DNA from: Magnaporthiopsis rhizophila
Lineage: Eukaryota; Ascomycota; Sordariomycetes; Magnaporthales; Magnaporthaceae
Direction of reading: 5' to 3'
DNA length: 64,000 nt
Assembly: GCA_003049465.1 (NCBI GenBank)
Contig: PYSS01000018.1
Span: 128,792 to 192,791, forward strand
In this document: piece by piece, positions 1 to 11,400 of the stretch
Position numbering within the stretch: the first letter of the stretch is position 1
How the letters are laid out: each line of letters starts with the position of its first letter
The notes under the pieces: generated by a model
The model's database searches: none
Seen by the model: only the letters and a program-made list of their open reading frames with translations
What the model was told of the DNA's origin: nothing
Translations under genes and position numbers: made by a program

Positions 1-811
1 GGCGCTGGTGACGTTTCTGTTTTTTCTCTTGTTTTCCGTCTCTCTGTCTCGCTCACTGAACGTTTTTGTTTGCATCGGGTCTTATGGCTCTCCTTCCCTT
101 TTCTACTTCCTTGTTCATAATACGTATAGCAGTTGTTGGAGAGAATGGTTTTGTTTTTGGAGCGGAGAACGAGGCTCCCCGTCGGGTATGTGAAGTTAGC
201 AAGCCATTCTTTGTGTGTTTGTTGACGTGTAGCGAATGTTCGATTTCTTGTGTGAAATGGGGGGGCAAGCGATAGAGCTCGAGCAAGCTATCAGAGCGCG
301 TGGAGGAACTTTCAAGTTGTTGATAGATTGAGGTAATGATGAAAACAACGCTCAAACAAAGGGTTTCATAGACACTTGTTATACGACTGATGTCATGATC
401 CCCGGCCTTCCGCGGCGCCCCATTCTTTCCCTCGTGGCCTTGGAGCGTTCTCTTGGACGAGGGTAGCCTCGAGTAGCTCTGGTGAAATTTCCAGGGCACA
501 GAGTAAATATCTCCCTCGGTGATGACCATGCGACTTGGCGCACCAAGAGATGGACATATTTGATGCAGATGGTCTGGACACCGGTTCACTTTCCGGATCA
601 ACGTCACCCCGACACTAGCAGCACGTCCAAGAAACGAACAGGTAGGTAGTTAACTTGGCTGAGAAATGCGGAAGGATATAAACAACTACTCCACAATTCA
701 CATGCCTCCCTTTCCATTGCCCAAGATCCTGCCGCCACCGATGCCCGAAATTGTACACACAACACAAACACCACGCCTCTTTTATTATTTTTTTAAGGGG
801 CTATTCTCCTC
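1..811. other. No supportable gene (left edge, 3' side of the p24 gene)
   Basis: The stretch holds an open minus-strand frame from 607 to 53 (184 codons). Its translation resembles no family I know and lacks a clear start context, so I do not call it. The region probably includes the 3' UTR of the p24 gene and intergenic DNA. Confidence 0.4.
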
Positions 812-1672
812 TTAGGTGAGCTTCTGCTTGATGAAGAAAGCCCTGAGATGTGAAAGCTGCCAGGCGCAGGTGATGCCGAGGATGGTGAGCTGAATCAGGA
901 TCCAACGAATAACACGGGCGTTTGTTGATTCGGACTGGTCGCGGAATTCGGCTTCTCGTTCCTGTTTTTTTGGTGTTTCTGTCTTAGTATAACGCAAGCA
1001 ACACATGGCCGGGCCAGCAAGCCCGAGGAGAGGGAGAAGGAAATAGAAGAACACTCACCCTCTGGAACACCTGCTCCCTGCGAATGTCCTGCAGGCGCTG
1101 GTTCAGGTCCTTGATGCGGGTGGCGATGTCCTCGAGCTTGCCCTTGTCGCTGCTCTCGAGGGCCGAGGTCTCGCCTATGGCCAGGTCGAGCGTCAGCCGG
1201 ATGCCGCCGTTGTGGGCCGCCGACGACAGCCAGCCCATCTTGCCGCTGTTGGACGAAGGCGTGAAGCAGAGCTTGTGCTCGCCCGACTCGGCCGCCGTGA
1301 AGGTGAAGCGTCCGCTGCTGCTGCCCTTTTGCGACACGACGCGGTGGTCGCGGTCAAATGTTTCCTGTTTTGTGAACGAGTAGTAGTTAGAGAGGTGATC
1401 AGCATTTTTTCCTCGTCAAGAGGCATGTGGAGGAAAGAAAAGGAGTGGTGGGGGAGGCAAAAGCGCACATCGACCGAGATGTAAATGGCGAGGCCGTCGT
1501 GCTTGGACCATGATTGCCGGTGCTCGTCGTATTCCTCGGCCGTGTAGTGGCCAACCACCAGGGTGTCCTTGGGCAGCTCCTCGTAGAAGCACTTGGGCGC
1601 CGTGCCGTCAATGTAGAAGTAGAGCGCCTGCGCGACGGCGCTCAGCGACAGGAGCGATAGGAGAGGCCTCAT
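812..1672 (-). CDS. p24-alpha family (emp24/gp25L/Erp) ER-Golgi cargo receptor
   Basis: Type I membrane protein of the p24 family, which packages cargo into COPII/COPI vesicles of the early secretory pathway. Three exons are read: 1672-1469, 1364-1059 and 961-812, giving 219 residues. The introns 1468-1365 (GTGCGC...CAG) and 1058-962 (GTGAGT...CAG, with a TACTAA-like branch) restore the family's continuous sequence. Visible parts are an N-terminal signal peptide (about residues 1-16), a GOLD domain with two cysteines (in CFYEEL and KLCF), a coiled-coil neck (about 145-180), a single C-terminal membrane segment and a short basic tail ending KQKLT. The start LYFYIDGTAPKCFYEELP is typical of the p24-alpha branch (Erp1/Erp5/Erp6, TMED4/9). 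Which yeast paralogue it matches cannot be decided here. It is divergent from SWC4 across 686 bp. Confidence 0.9.
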
Positions 1673-2358
1673 TGCGCCCGGCTGCGTTCGAAGACGAGGG
1701 ATTGCCTGCCCCGTTTGTCTCGTGCCTCTTGATTAGATATGCCTTCCACACCTTCCAGGCCGTCGTCTTCGTGGTGGTGGTGGTCGTCGTCGGGATTGAA
1801 TGCGCCGAGACTCCCTGATGTCCTTCCAAAGTCGCCCTGGCGTCAAAAGACCCCATGCAGCCGGCGCCTTGCCAAAGCTGCCACGTTAGAGGCAAGTGCT
1901 CGCCAGGGGTGCTGATGGCTGTGTCACGTGCTCTGGTGGGTCGCGTCATCGAGTCTCAATTTACCTGGACAAGAACTCGTGCAGGCTCCCAAAACATTTT
2001 TTTTTCACTTGTCCCGCAATGGGCCGCTGCCCGCTATTGAACCCCGAGAAACCAAAAAAATCACGGTCGCAGTTTTCAGAGCGCGTCACCACCCTGCAAA
2101 AGCCCATCCATCAAACGCGAGCGAAAAAAAACACCGGCGCATCCGAGAAACAGCTGCGCCTTAATCGCATATCCCTCATCGACTTCCCTCCGTGTATCAA
2201 TACTTTTTTAGATCGCTTGTAATGCGCGTTTTGCCAGCCGGAACGAATTGAATTGCCGCCCTTGGTGCCCCAGTGGTGCAGCACCGATTTTTTTTTTTTT
2301 TTCTTAGAGCCGAACTCCACACCCTGTTGGCCAACTGGGGCCGCCCATCCCGCCCAAC
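1673..2358. promoter_or_regulatory. Shared intergenic/promoter region of the p24 gene and SWC4
   Basis: This is the 686-bp gap between two divergent starts. It contains CT-rich stretches and a 16-nt poly-T tract at about 2288-2303, common upstream of fungal genes. No specific operator is recognised. Confidence 0.4.
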
Positions 2359-4482
2359 ATGGCCTCGTTGGACGTCCGCGACGTGCTGAACCTCCCACAG
2401 CACGGCGCCGCATCACGACCAATGAAAAGAGCCAAGACAACGGCACCACGAACAAACCTCAAAGGACTGGCAAGAGAGGTGCAAAGTCTCGGCGGCGACA
2501 ACCCAATCGCCATCATCCCAGAGGCCTCCATCTTCAAGCGACGGCGGTCCCAGGCAACAAAAAAGGCCGCGGCGCGATGGGAGCTGCGCCCGTTTAAAAA
2601 CTCGGCCAGGAGCGACGATGGCTTGATTCTGCGACACTGGAGGAGGAAAGAAAACGCCGGCGGCGGCGACCGCGCGGCGGCACAAGAAAATGACAACGAT
2701 GTGCCCATGCAAGGCGCCGACGGCAACAAACAGCAGCAGGACAGGCAGCAGGAGAAGACGGCGCAGCCGCTCGAGGACTCGGCGTTTGCCAAGTTCAACG
2801 TGCACGTCGATGTGCCGCAGTACACCGACGACCAGTACCATTCCAACTTGCGACGGCACGACTGGACAAAGGAGGAGACGGACTACCTGCTGAACCTGGT
2901 CAGGGATTTCGACCTGCGGTGGGCGCTGATATGGGACCGGTACGAATACACACCCACCCGGCCAGGCGACCAGACGACAAATGGGAACAGCGCGGCCGTC
3001 GTGCCAGTACCAGCACCCCGGTCGATGGAGGATCTGAAGGCCAGGTACTACGAGGTCGCGGCCAAGATGATGGCAGTGCAGAAGCCCGCGCAGTACATGT
3101 CACAGCCCGAGTTCTCGCTGTACGAGACGATGCTCAAGTTCGACCCCCACATGGAGACGCAGCGCAAGAAATTCGCCGCCAACGCGCTCAGCAGGTCCAA
3201 GGAGGAGGCGAGGGAGGAGGAATCGCTCCTGCTCGAGGTGAAGCGCATCCTGGCGAGACAGGAGCGCTTCAACGAGGAACGCCGCGACCTCTACAACCGC
3301 CTGGACTTCCCGCCCTCGGACCACGACATTAGCACCTTCAAGTCCAGCCAAGGCCTCGAGACGCTCCTCAAGACTCTGATGACGGCCGACAAATCCAAGA
3401 AGCGCAAGTCGCTCATGGCATCGGACGGCTCAAACCTGGGGGCCCCAGGCAGCGCAGGCCCCAACGGACAGCAAGCACCAGCGGGCGCAGCGACGCCGGT
3501 TACGGCCGGATCCGAGGGCCGCCGCGAAAGCATGGCGGCGTCGTCAGCGATTTCGCAGCGGGAGTCGGCCGCGGCCGAGAAGGCCACGCCTGTGGAGGCG
3601 CCCAGCAAGCCCAACAACAAGAAGGGCGCGGCGCAGCCCGAGCGACGGCGGCTCACGGAACAGGAGGAGCAGGTGTACGGCGTGTCGTATCACGATCGGC
3701 TGGGCTCCGGGCCGACGTTCCGGTACGAGAAGGTCAACAAGCTCTTCAACCACAAGAGCGGGCAGCAGCAGCAGCGCATCACAAACGTGCTCAACGAGCT
3801 TGACGTGCCCAGTCGCCTCACCATGCCCACCGCGGCCGTCACGTCCCAGTTTGAGCAGCTCGTCCACACGGTCACGCAGCTCGTCGATCTGCGCAAGCAG
3901 CTCGACAAGCTCGACGGCGAGCTCAAGATCGAGAACGCACGGAGAGCCGAGCGCGAGAAGGCACAGGCGCTTGCAGCCAAGGCGGGTAGCAAGACGGATA
4001 ACAAGGCGGCGGACGGCAAGACTGACGGCCCGTCGGAAACGGCAGGCGGCGGCTCGGTGGCGGAGGACAAGGACAAGGACAAGGGCGGCGGCGAGAAGGC
4101 AGTGCCGAACGGCACAGCAGGAGGCGGTGACAAATCCAGCAGCAGCAGCAGCAAAAACAACAGTGCATCACCAGAAAACGTGGCTGCCGCGACGGACGGC
4201 AAAGCGCAGGAGAAGACTTCTGCCGCTGCCGAAAACGCCGCAGCGCCCGCAGCAGCAGCAGCAGTTACGAATGGCGACGACGCCGCAGCCGGCGCGACAA
4301 ACGGGGACCATTCCGCCGCTGACAAGACGGACGAATCCACGGCGCCGCCTGCCAAGGACGACGAAACCGCCGCGGCCAAGGACAGGAGCGGTCGTTCGGG
4401 CTCGCGGCCGGGGAGCAGGCACAAGCGTAGTGCGAGCGTTCTCTCGGCGACGAGCGAGAAGGGCAAGAGGCAGAAGAGGTGA
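2359..4482 (+). CDS. SWC4: SWR1-complex protein 4 (DMAP1 homologue)
   Basis: Subunit shared by the SWR1 H2A.Z-exchange complex and the NuA4 histone acetyltransferase in the nucleus. A single uninterrupted frame encodes 707 residues. The N-terminus (MASLDVRDVLNLP) is the conserved Swc4 start. A SANT/Myb-like segment begins near residue 169 (WTKEETDYLLNLVRDFD, then RWALIWDRYEY). A second conserved block near 440-530 (YGVSYHDRLGSG, FRYEKVNKLFNHK, LTMPTAAV, ending in a helical LRKQLDKLDGELK) is the DMAP1 C-terminal domain. Residues from about 535 on are low-complexity Ala/Gly/Lys/Asp sequence ending in a basic KRQKR tail, longer than in yeast but usual for Pezizomycotina. It is convergent with the Zn2Cys6 gene downstream. 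Confidence 0.93.
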   Translation: MASLDVRDVLNLPQHGAASRPMKRAKTTAPRTNLKGLAREVQSLGGDNPIAIIPEASIFKRRRSQATKKAAARWELRPFKNSARSDDGLILRHWRRKENAGGGDRAAAQENDNDVPMQGADGNKQQQDRQQEKTAQPLEDSAFAKFNVHVDVPQYTDDQYHSNLRRHDWTKEETDYLLNLVRDFDLRWALIWDRYEYTPTRPGDQTTNGNSAAVVPVPAPRSMEDLKARYYEVAAKMMAVQKPAQYMSQPEFSLYETMLKFDPHMETQRKKFAANALSRSKEEAREEESLLLEVKRILARQERFNEERRDLYNRLDFPPSDHDISTFKSSQGLETLLKTLMTADKSKKRKSLMASDGSNLGAPGSAGPNGQQAPAGAATPVTAGSEGRRESMAASSAISQRESAAAEKATPVEAPSKPNNKKGAAQPERRRLTEQEEQVYGVSYHDRLGSGPTFRYEKVNKLFNHKSGQQQQRITNVLNELDVPSRLTMPTAAVTSQFEQLVHTVTQLVDLRKQLDKLDGELKIENARRAEREKAQALAAKAGSKTDNKAADGKTDGPSETAGGGSVAEDKDKDKGGGEKAVPNGTAGGGDKSSSSSSKNNSASPENVAAATDGKAQEKTSAAAENAAAPAAAAAVTNGDDAAAGATNGDHSAADKTDESTAPPAKDDETAAAKDRSGRSGSRPGSRHKRSASVLSATSEKGKRQKR

Positions 4483-6020
4483 AGGGCGCCGGGCAGGGGT
4501 GTGTGTATGCGAGTTTAATAACGTCCCGGCGAGCCTGTGGAAACAAGATGGCTCGTGTTTATCAGCACTAGCTACTTTTTTGCCTTGATCCTATTGCTCC
4601 GGGAAATATGCAGTAAGCCCATCGTACATTCGTGAAGCCGTGAGGGTCGAAGCACCTACCTAGGCGGTCATGGAGGGTTGACGCACGAGAACCTGGCTCT
4701 GTTCCGGTGCCGGCGGTTCGGGAGGCTCGGCCGCCGCTGCTGGGGCTTGCCGAGAAAGGCGGCATTTTCTTTTCCCCGTAGCCGGAATGATGGATGTGTC
4801 ACTATTTTCAGCAGCGGTCATCGGTGGGTGCCTGGGCACGTTTCTCACTGCCGTGGGATGTATAAACTCCACGGACTGGACAAATCCCAACGTGCAGGTC
4901 CAGCCATCATCCAGACCCGAGCCCCAGCCATGAAAGCCCCTCCTCCCTCTCTCGTGCAGTCAGGCCGCCGTGCATGCTGACGTGCAGGATCCGTCCATCA
5001 CCGTCAGAACCCCGATGCCGCCCGCTACTACCACCACCGGAGGCACGTCAGCAAAAACGGCCAAGCCAGGCCAGGCCAGGCCATTTACTCGTGGAAAGGG
5101 AATTCTGCCTTGCCCTTCCTGCTTAGTGAGTCCCTACCTCTTGGCGCAGTATAAGTTTCCTGAGGTATACGAAGTATGTGAAATGCTATATACCGCGTGG
5201 CGAGGCTGGCATACCACCTTGTGTGCACGCCGCGTGGCGGACCGACCATTCCAGGATCGGTTGACCGCCAATCCTTTCAGCTCGGCATTTCATCTTTCAA
5301 GGGAAAAAAAATAAAACCCAATCCTCCGGATTGTATGTAACTCCAGACCGCCCCGGACGGACGGACGGATGCCGTCGGACCCGAGATGGGATCATGACCG
5401 TCAGTGATATCATATCATCAGCATCAAGGGAAGTGGGAGCGAGGAGGGTTCTGGCACAGAATACACTCAATGACCACGCGGCCGTTGTCCCGTTTTTTGA
5501 CATGATACGTTTTTTTTTTTTTTTTTTTTGCCTTGAGAAAGAAAAAGGGGACTGCCAGAGCTCCCCTTTCCCTGCCTCTTTCTGTTTTTCAGATAAAACA
5601 TTAAGATCCTTCTCTCCTTTTTACTCAGGTCGTACTGCGCGCGCAACAAACATCATCCGTGTATAATGAACAAATGGGTGGAGTGGGAGGTAGTGTGAGA
5701 AAAAAAAAAAAAAAAAAAAAGAAAAAGACAACAAACAAAAATGCATCTGGATTTCTTGTTTTGGTGCACGCAATGGGTATCATGCAAACAAGTGAAAATG
5801 AGCAACAAAACAAAGGACGAAAAAAAAAAAAAAAAAAAAAAAAGAAGAGAAAACAAACAGTGCCACCCCCATAGGCCAAGATGCTAAGGCTAAGGTACTC
5901 CTTCCAGTTACATGTCCCGTATGTCGAAATTATAAGGAAAAAAGCGAGAAAAAAAAAAAAGAAAGCAGAAAACAAATGGCCGGTCAAAATCGATGGTGGT
6001 CTGCGGGCCTTATTTCAGAC
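4483..6020. other. Convergent 3' intergenic region with A/T homopolymers
   Basis: No gene is supported between the SWC4 stop and the Zn2Cys6/acyltransferase stop. It contains poly-T at 5512-5529 and poly-A runs at 5700-5720, 5821-5843 and 5949-5960, plausibly in the 3' UTRs. Small frames here are homopolymer artefacts. Confidence 0.5.
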
Positions 6021-8483
6021 CTAATTCAAGGGGACCGGCCTGTGTGCCTTTGCCGGCTGACCGTAGCATATAGAGCGAGGTGGCAGGTCCTGTTGAGGAG
6101 GCAAATGTCAGATAACCTGCTGCTGCCGTCGGCCGAGACATATGGAACAACGTGCGTAAAGTCTACATACCTTGGTAACGAGGGATCCGGCACCAACCGT
6201 GGAGCCGGCTCCGATCCTGACGCCTGGGAGGATGACGACGTTGGCTCCCACCCAGACGTCCTCCTCGATGTGGACGGCCCTGGCCGACTGGGAGCCGCGG
6301 GCGCCGTTGCGCTGGCGGGGGTCTAGCGGCAGATCCGTGGTGTATATGCACACGTTGGGGCTGATGACGGCGTTGGCGCCAATGGTGACCTCGCCGGCGT
6401 CGTGGATGGAGCAGTTGCGGCCGATGACGACATTGTCCGAGATCTTGATGTTGTAGCCGTAGTCAGCGTGGAAGGGCGCCTCGACCATGACGCCGGCGCC
6501 CAGCTGGCCCGTGTGGGTGACGGGCGACACGTGCGCCTGCGACAGCTGCACACCCTCGCTCGGCTGCAGGATCTCGCGGAAGAGCCGGGAGCGCTCGGTG
6601 GGCGAGACGCCGTTGCCCGGGTTCGTGGCGTTGTTGAACCGCCACACCGACGTGCTGCAACGCTCCCGTTCCAGCGTCAGCTCCTTGTCGTAGGGGTAGA
6701 ACGTGAGCCCGCCCAGCATCTGATCCTTCTCCCTGCGGGGCCACGGCGCGGACGAGTACGGGTGCGAGAGCGCCGCCTGCGCCGTCGCCTGCACGCCGCT
6801 CGTCATGGAGTTTGGTGGCGGGCTTGTCCTCCCCATCTGGCCCGGGGCGATGTGCGACTGCTGTGGCGCGCTGGTGGGCTCCGGTACCTTTCTGCTCAGG
6901 TCGTGCAGCGGCGGGACGCGTGTGGGAGGGAATTCTTTTGCTTTTGTCTGTGTCCCCGCACTGTCGGGCGTCATCAACATGGTCTGTGCCACGCCCGGGA
7001 ACCGCGCAGAAACCTTGCCGTCAGCGGCTGTTGGCGTGTTCAGCATGTTCACGGGGCGAGCCTCTTCTGTCATCAAGCGCTGGGCTGGCGTCTGGATGCG
7101 GAGAGCTTGGCCGCGGTACGCCGGAAGCGGCTCGCGCTTGGCCTGGGGAACGAGGGACGGCTGCCTCTGATCCTGACCCTGGCTCGGGCTCGGGCTCGGG
7201 CTTGGGCTCGGGCTCTGGCTTTGGCTCTGCCTCTGGTTTTGGTTCTGCGCCGGGCTTTGGCTTCGGGGCTGGCCTTGGCTCTGGGCCTGAATTTGACCCT
7301 GGGCCACATACGGCTCGCGGGAGCCGCCCATACCATAAGCCCCTGGAGGCCTATAGTTGGGATCCTTGCTCTCGATCTGAACTGCCACCGCCTTGTTTTC
7401 CTGCTTGGCCCAGGTGGTGCGCTGGGGTGGATATCCAGCACAGACGAACCCTCCCTTGATGCAGTTGGAGCCTGTGTGAGAAGGGCGAAGGGGCCCCGGT
7501 CAGCTTTGGTGGACCAGGCATACGACAGGACTAGTAGACAACTCACATTCGGGCTTGGCTTCGTCGCACTTCTTCTTCCGGCGCCTGCAGGTGAGGCACC
7601 CAGTCTTGGTCCTGTTGCTGAAATTGCGCTTCCTCTTCTTGGGATCGGACTGGATGACGCCGTCGCGGCGCTGCTCGGGAACGAACGAAGTGTGGCGGTA
7701 CGAAGAGGCGATAGGGGAATCATCCATGTCCGCGTCGGCCATCTGGCTGTTCTCGAAGTGGCCTAGGTCGCCAATGGGGTCGACCTCGCTGACGGCCGAG
7801 TCGGGCACCGCAGAGTGCAGCTGCTCGTAGTTGGGCCCCCAGTTGTCGTCTTTCATGCTCATCATGGCGAACTTGGGCCGAACCCCGCCACTACGCTCAA
7901 AGTCCCGAGCGCTTTCCCGGCCAAGCGCCCTCCTGAGATCCGTGTCGCGACCAGGCTTCGGAGGGCTCAGGCTGCTGCGATCACGTGGTGCGGCATTGGC
8001 CGTCTCCCTGGGCTCGGATCCTCCCCGGCGGCCAAAGTGATCGCGAGAGCTCTCGGTTGGAGACGGGGGCGAATGAGATCGTTTCCGCTTGTTCGGAAAA
8101 GACGAGTCCTGGGCACCTGGATACGCAGTCGGCCGGAACGCAGGCAGCCGTTCTTCGGCGGGCGAGAGCACCCCTGTCCAGCTACTCCTGGGCCGCTCGC
8201 GCTCGCGCTCAGCCTCGCTCTGCTGCTGGTGGTCGCGTTCCCGGTCATGTCTGTTGAGGGCGGCTGCGGAGGCGGACGCGGCCTCGGCTGGCGCAGAGGT
8301 CTTGCTGCTGGGAGACCCGGCTTCCGGTGCAGCAGTGGCTGTGGGTGCTGGTGCCGGTGCTGGTGCTGCGGGGGTGGTGCTCTGGCGCTCCTCGGAACCA
8401 TTCCTCCTGGCCGGCACACTGCTGCCGTTGACAGTTTCGGAGGCTTTGGGTGAGCCCCCATTTAGGGCGGTAAACGTTGCCAT
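6021..8483 (-). CDS. Zn2Cys6 DNA-binding protein fused to a NodL/LacA-type hexapeptide acyltransferase domain
   Basis: Predicted regulator of 768 residues. Exons are 8483-7547, 7471-6171 and 6089-6021, with introns of 75 and 81 nt that join the domains exactly. A low-complexity N-terminus precedes a complete fungal zinc cluster with cysteines at 296, 299, 306, 313, 316 and 323. The last three are encoded after intron 1. A Pro/Gln/Ser-rich linker with SQ/PSPS repeats follows. From about residue 560 there is a maltose/galactoside acetyltransferase module: a Mac-like helix region, left-handed beta-helix hexapeptides (VVIGRNCSI, VTIGANAVI, VWVGANVVILPGVRIGAG) and the family C-terminus (YGQPAKAHRPVPLN). 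The catalytic histidine of LacA/maltose acetyltransferases (TxTHPLDP) reads Leu693 (TTDLPLDP), so acetyl transfer is doubtful. DNA binding is inferred from the cluster. Target genes are unknown. Confidence 0.88.
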
Positions 8484-11400
8484 TCTTCAACAGGCGACGG
8501 TTGCGCGCCCGTCGCAGGATATATGTGGGTAAGCGCAACGCCGCCAACAAAAAAGCAGAACAAAAACAGGAAGAAAAAAAAAAAAAAAAAAAAAAAAAAA
8601 GAAAAAAAGAAAAAAAAAAAAAAAAAAAAAGGAAAAAAGGAAAAAGAAAAAGAAAAGGCCGCCAAGGCAAGCGGGAGATCGCCTTGTTGCCAGAAGCCGA
8701 GGTCGGTAGTCAGGAAAGATCCGGCTTATTTTTCTGGCGGGTTGTCTGGTTCTTTGAGCGGCGCACAATGCGGAGCACCAGGGGGAGGAGTTCGAGTCGA
8801 GGGCGCGGACAAGACGGAGGAGGAGGCCCTAAATGTGGCGCCTGGGGCGGACCTTGGGAGCGAAATGAGAAAAGGCGGCTGAGCTGGGTCCCTAAGCGCC
8901 TTTCCCTTTTGCCGTGCTCTTTGTCGTTGCACAAACTCGGGAGGGCGAGGTTGCACAGCACTAAAAACACACACTAGGGGAGTGAGTTATTAGGTAGGGT
9001 ATATGTAAATGAGAACAAAGGGAACTCCTAAACAGATAAAGGAGAAAAAAGAAAAAAAAAGACAATGCCGGCTCTTTTCTGCGGGGCCGCGGGTGGTGGT
9101 CAAGGCCGCGGTTGGGAAAAGTAAAGACGACGAGACGGACTGATTCTGGCGAGGACGGGATGAGGAGGAGGAGCGAGCAGTAGCAAGCAGCAGCAGCAGC
9201 AACAGGGGTGCGTGATGGTCCTGGCGCGGCGAGCGAAGGAAGCGGGCGATGAGGGAGGCAAAAATACGCCTGTTATGGGGGAATGCGGTTCGTCTCGTGT
9301 GGGGAATCGGTCCAGGCTGTGTGTGATTCAGAAGGCCGCAGGGTTTTTGAGTGTGTGTGTCGGTGAATCTGCGCCGAAGCAAGGGGTGCGTGCGCGGCGC
9401 GGGCTTTGCCAACCAACAAACTGCTCTTTTTTTGCGTTTCTTCTCCTGCGCGAAGAGGGCAGCGGCTGGTGGCAGTGGCAGTGCGTGATGTCGGGTGTTG
9501 TCTGGTGGTTTTTGGTCGAGAATCGTCGCCGTGTTGTTCGTTCGTTCGTGCACAGTACAGTTATTGAGGACGGGAACAGTAATAACGGAGGGGGTGGGTG
9601 GGAGAGGGTCTGCAGGGAGGGTGGCGTGTGCGTATGGTGCGCCGGCGTGGGCCTGAATAGAGTAAGAGCGATGCAGCGCCGAAGTTCAGTGGATCGCCCG
9701 TCGCAGCTGTCACGACGCAAGGGCCACCCACCAGGCAGGCTGGTCAGTGCCGGGGATGCTGGGCAGGATCTGGAGCACGACAGAGCTCCGAGAGACGTTC
9801 AAGTTTCTCCAGGTCGGCCGCCGAGATGACACGTCAGAGGAGCAAGCCTCCACCAGCTGGTGTCGCGCGGGTTTGACGTTCCGGTCAAGGGGCGGGACGA
9901 GAAGTGGATCGCAGCTTTGCAGGGCCAGGCAGCTTTTCTTTGATCGGCTTATTCCTTGTGATCAGGACGGGGGACAGGTGAGCTCCCAACAATGGCTTGT
10001 CCCGGACCTGGAAAGCTTGCCGTGTGTTGTATAATGCCCGTGGTCGGTCAAGACGAGAGAGACGCGCGCGCCTTTTTTTTATTTATTTTATTGCTTCCTT
10101 CTTCTTTTGGGGAGGGGTGTGTGAGTCGGCGTGTGAGTGCGTATGCGTATGTGTGTGGCGGGACCCCAAGGCAAATCCAGCAAACTGGCAAGCAGCTGAA
10201 GGGCGCTTGATTTTGGCTGGAGATTTTTTGACGCGCGACTGTTCGGGCTGCGCCTGTTCCCTGGAGGCCTGGAGGATAATGCAATGCTTTGTTAGGAGGG
10301 CCTGTGCTCCAACCATATCCCAGCCGAAACCGAACCTCGCCAATTTTCGGCCCCCAGTCCAGACCAGCAGCACCCACTTGAGCAAAGAAGGAATGGAATA
10401 AGAGAAAAAAAAAGCTGCCCGCTTTTTTAATGCTTGACGTACAATTTAGCTTCGGGCTCGTGCTGCCTCCCGCGTGGCGATTTCTGACTCTGCTACCTTG
10501 CCTTTTTAGGTGAGCAAATAACCGAGAACGGCGCAAAGTGCGGAACGAGGGTGTTTAAAGGAAGCGTAGAAAAGACACGCAAACGTGCGATAGACAACCG
10601 CAACAAAAGCTTGATGCGGAAATACGCAGAAAAAGCGGATAGGAGGGCCACTCCGTACCTTGACTCTTGACTCGCTCTGCGCGTTTTGGGGCTAGCCCAG
10701 GGGCGAGGAAGGAAGGAGAAGAAGGAAAGAGAAAAAAAAAATGCCGTAGAGGGTTGCAGGCAAGTAAGCAGAGTCGCAACTATCCCGACTTGACGAGACA
10801 AGCTTACACGCAGCGCAACGTAGGTGCGACGGGAGCCAAGGGTCTAAGCAAAGGGAAAAAGAGGAAGGGTAGAAGGGCAGAAGGGAAGTGGAGGGAAAGA
10901 CAGCAAGGGGTGGGGTGATAATATTAATAAGGTGAGGTAGCTTGTAAAGTGTTCGACCAGCGAGCAAGCGAACGAGAGTACGAAGCGGGAGAGGCCCAGC
11001 CGAGCAAGAAGGGTACCTAGGTAGGTAGAATAGAAGAAGAAAGGAACAGATTAGGACCCAGGTGCTTGCTGGTCGGGAATGGAGGCAGCCAGGGCAGGTG
11101 TATATTATCTTATTATCTACGGTCCTCCTTTGCCCTCCTCTGCAGCCGCGCAGATCCAGCGGTGGAGCGAGACGTCTCGCGCCTCTCTGGCGGCTTTGCA
11201 TGCAACATTCACATGGATCTCGGGTCCGTCTCATCTGCCACCAGAGCGGTTGCTTCTATCGATTCCCGTCCCCGAATATCCATCCGGCCGCAGCAAAAAT
11301 CTGCCTGGCAATGGCTATCACCCACCCGCGGCAGCAGACGCAGGCGCGTCACATCCTCGAATATCAGGGCGCGAGGCGCTTCGGGCGACAGCGGTAAAGG

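Noticed and set aside
53..607. 184-codon minus-strand frame at the left edge
   Set aside because: The translation resembles no family, and no promoter or splice context supports it.
9212..9829. 205-codon plus-strand frame in the gene-free interval
   Set aside because: Low-complexity Gly/Arg/Val sequence with an equally long overlapping minus-strand frame, no domain and no intron signals.
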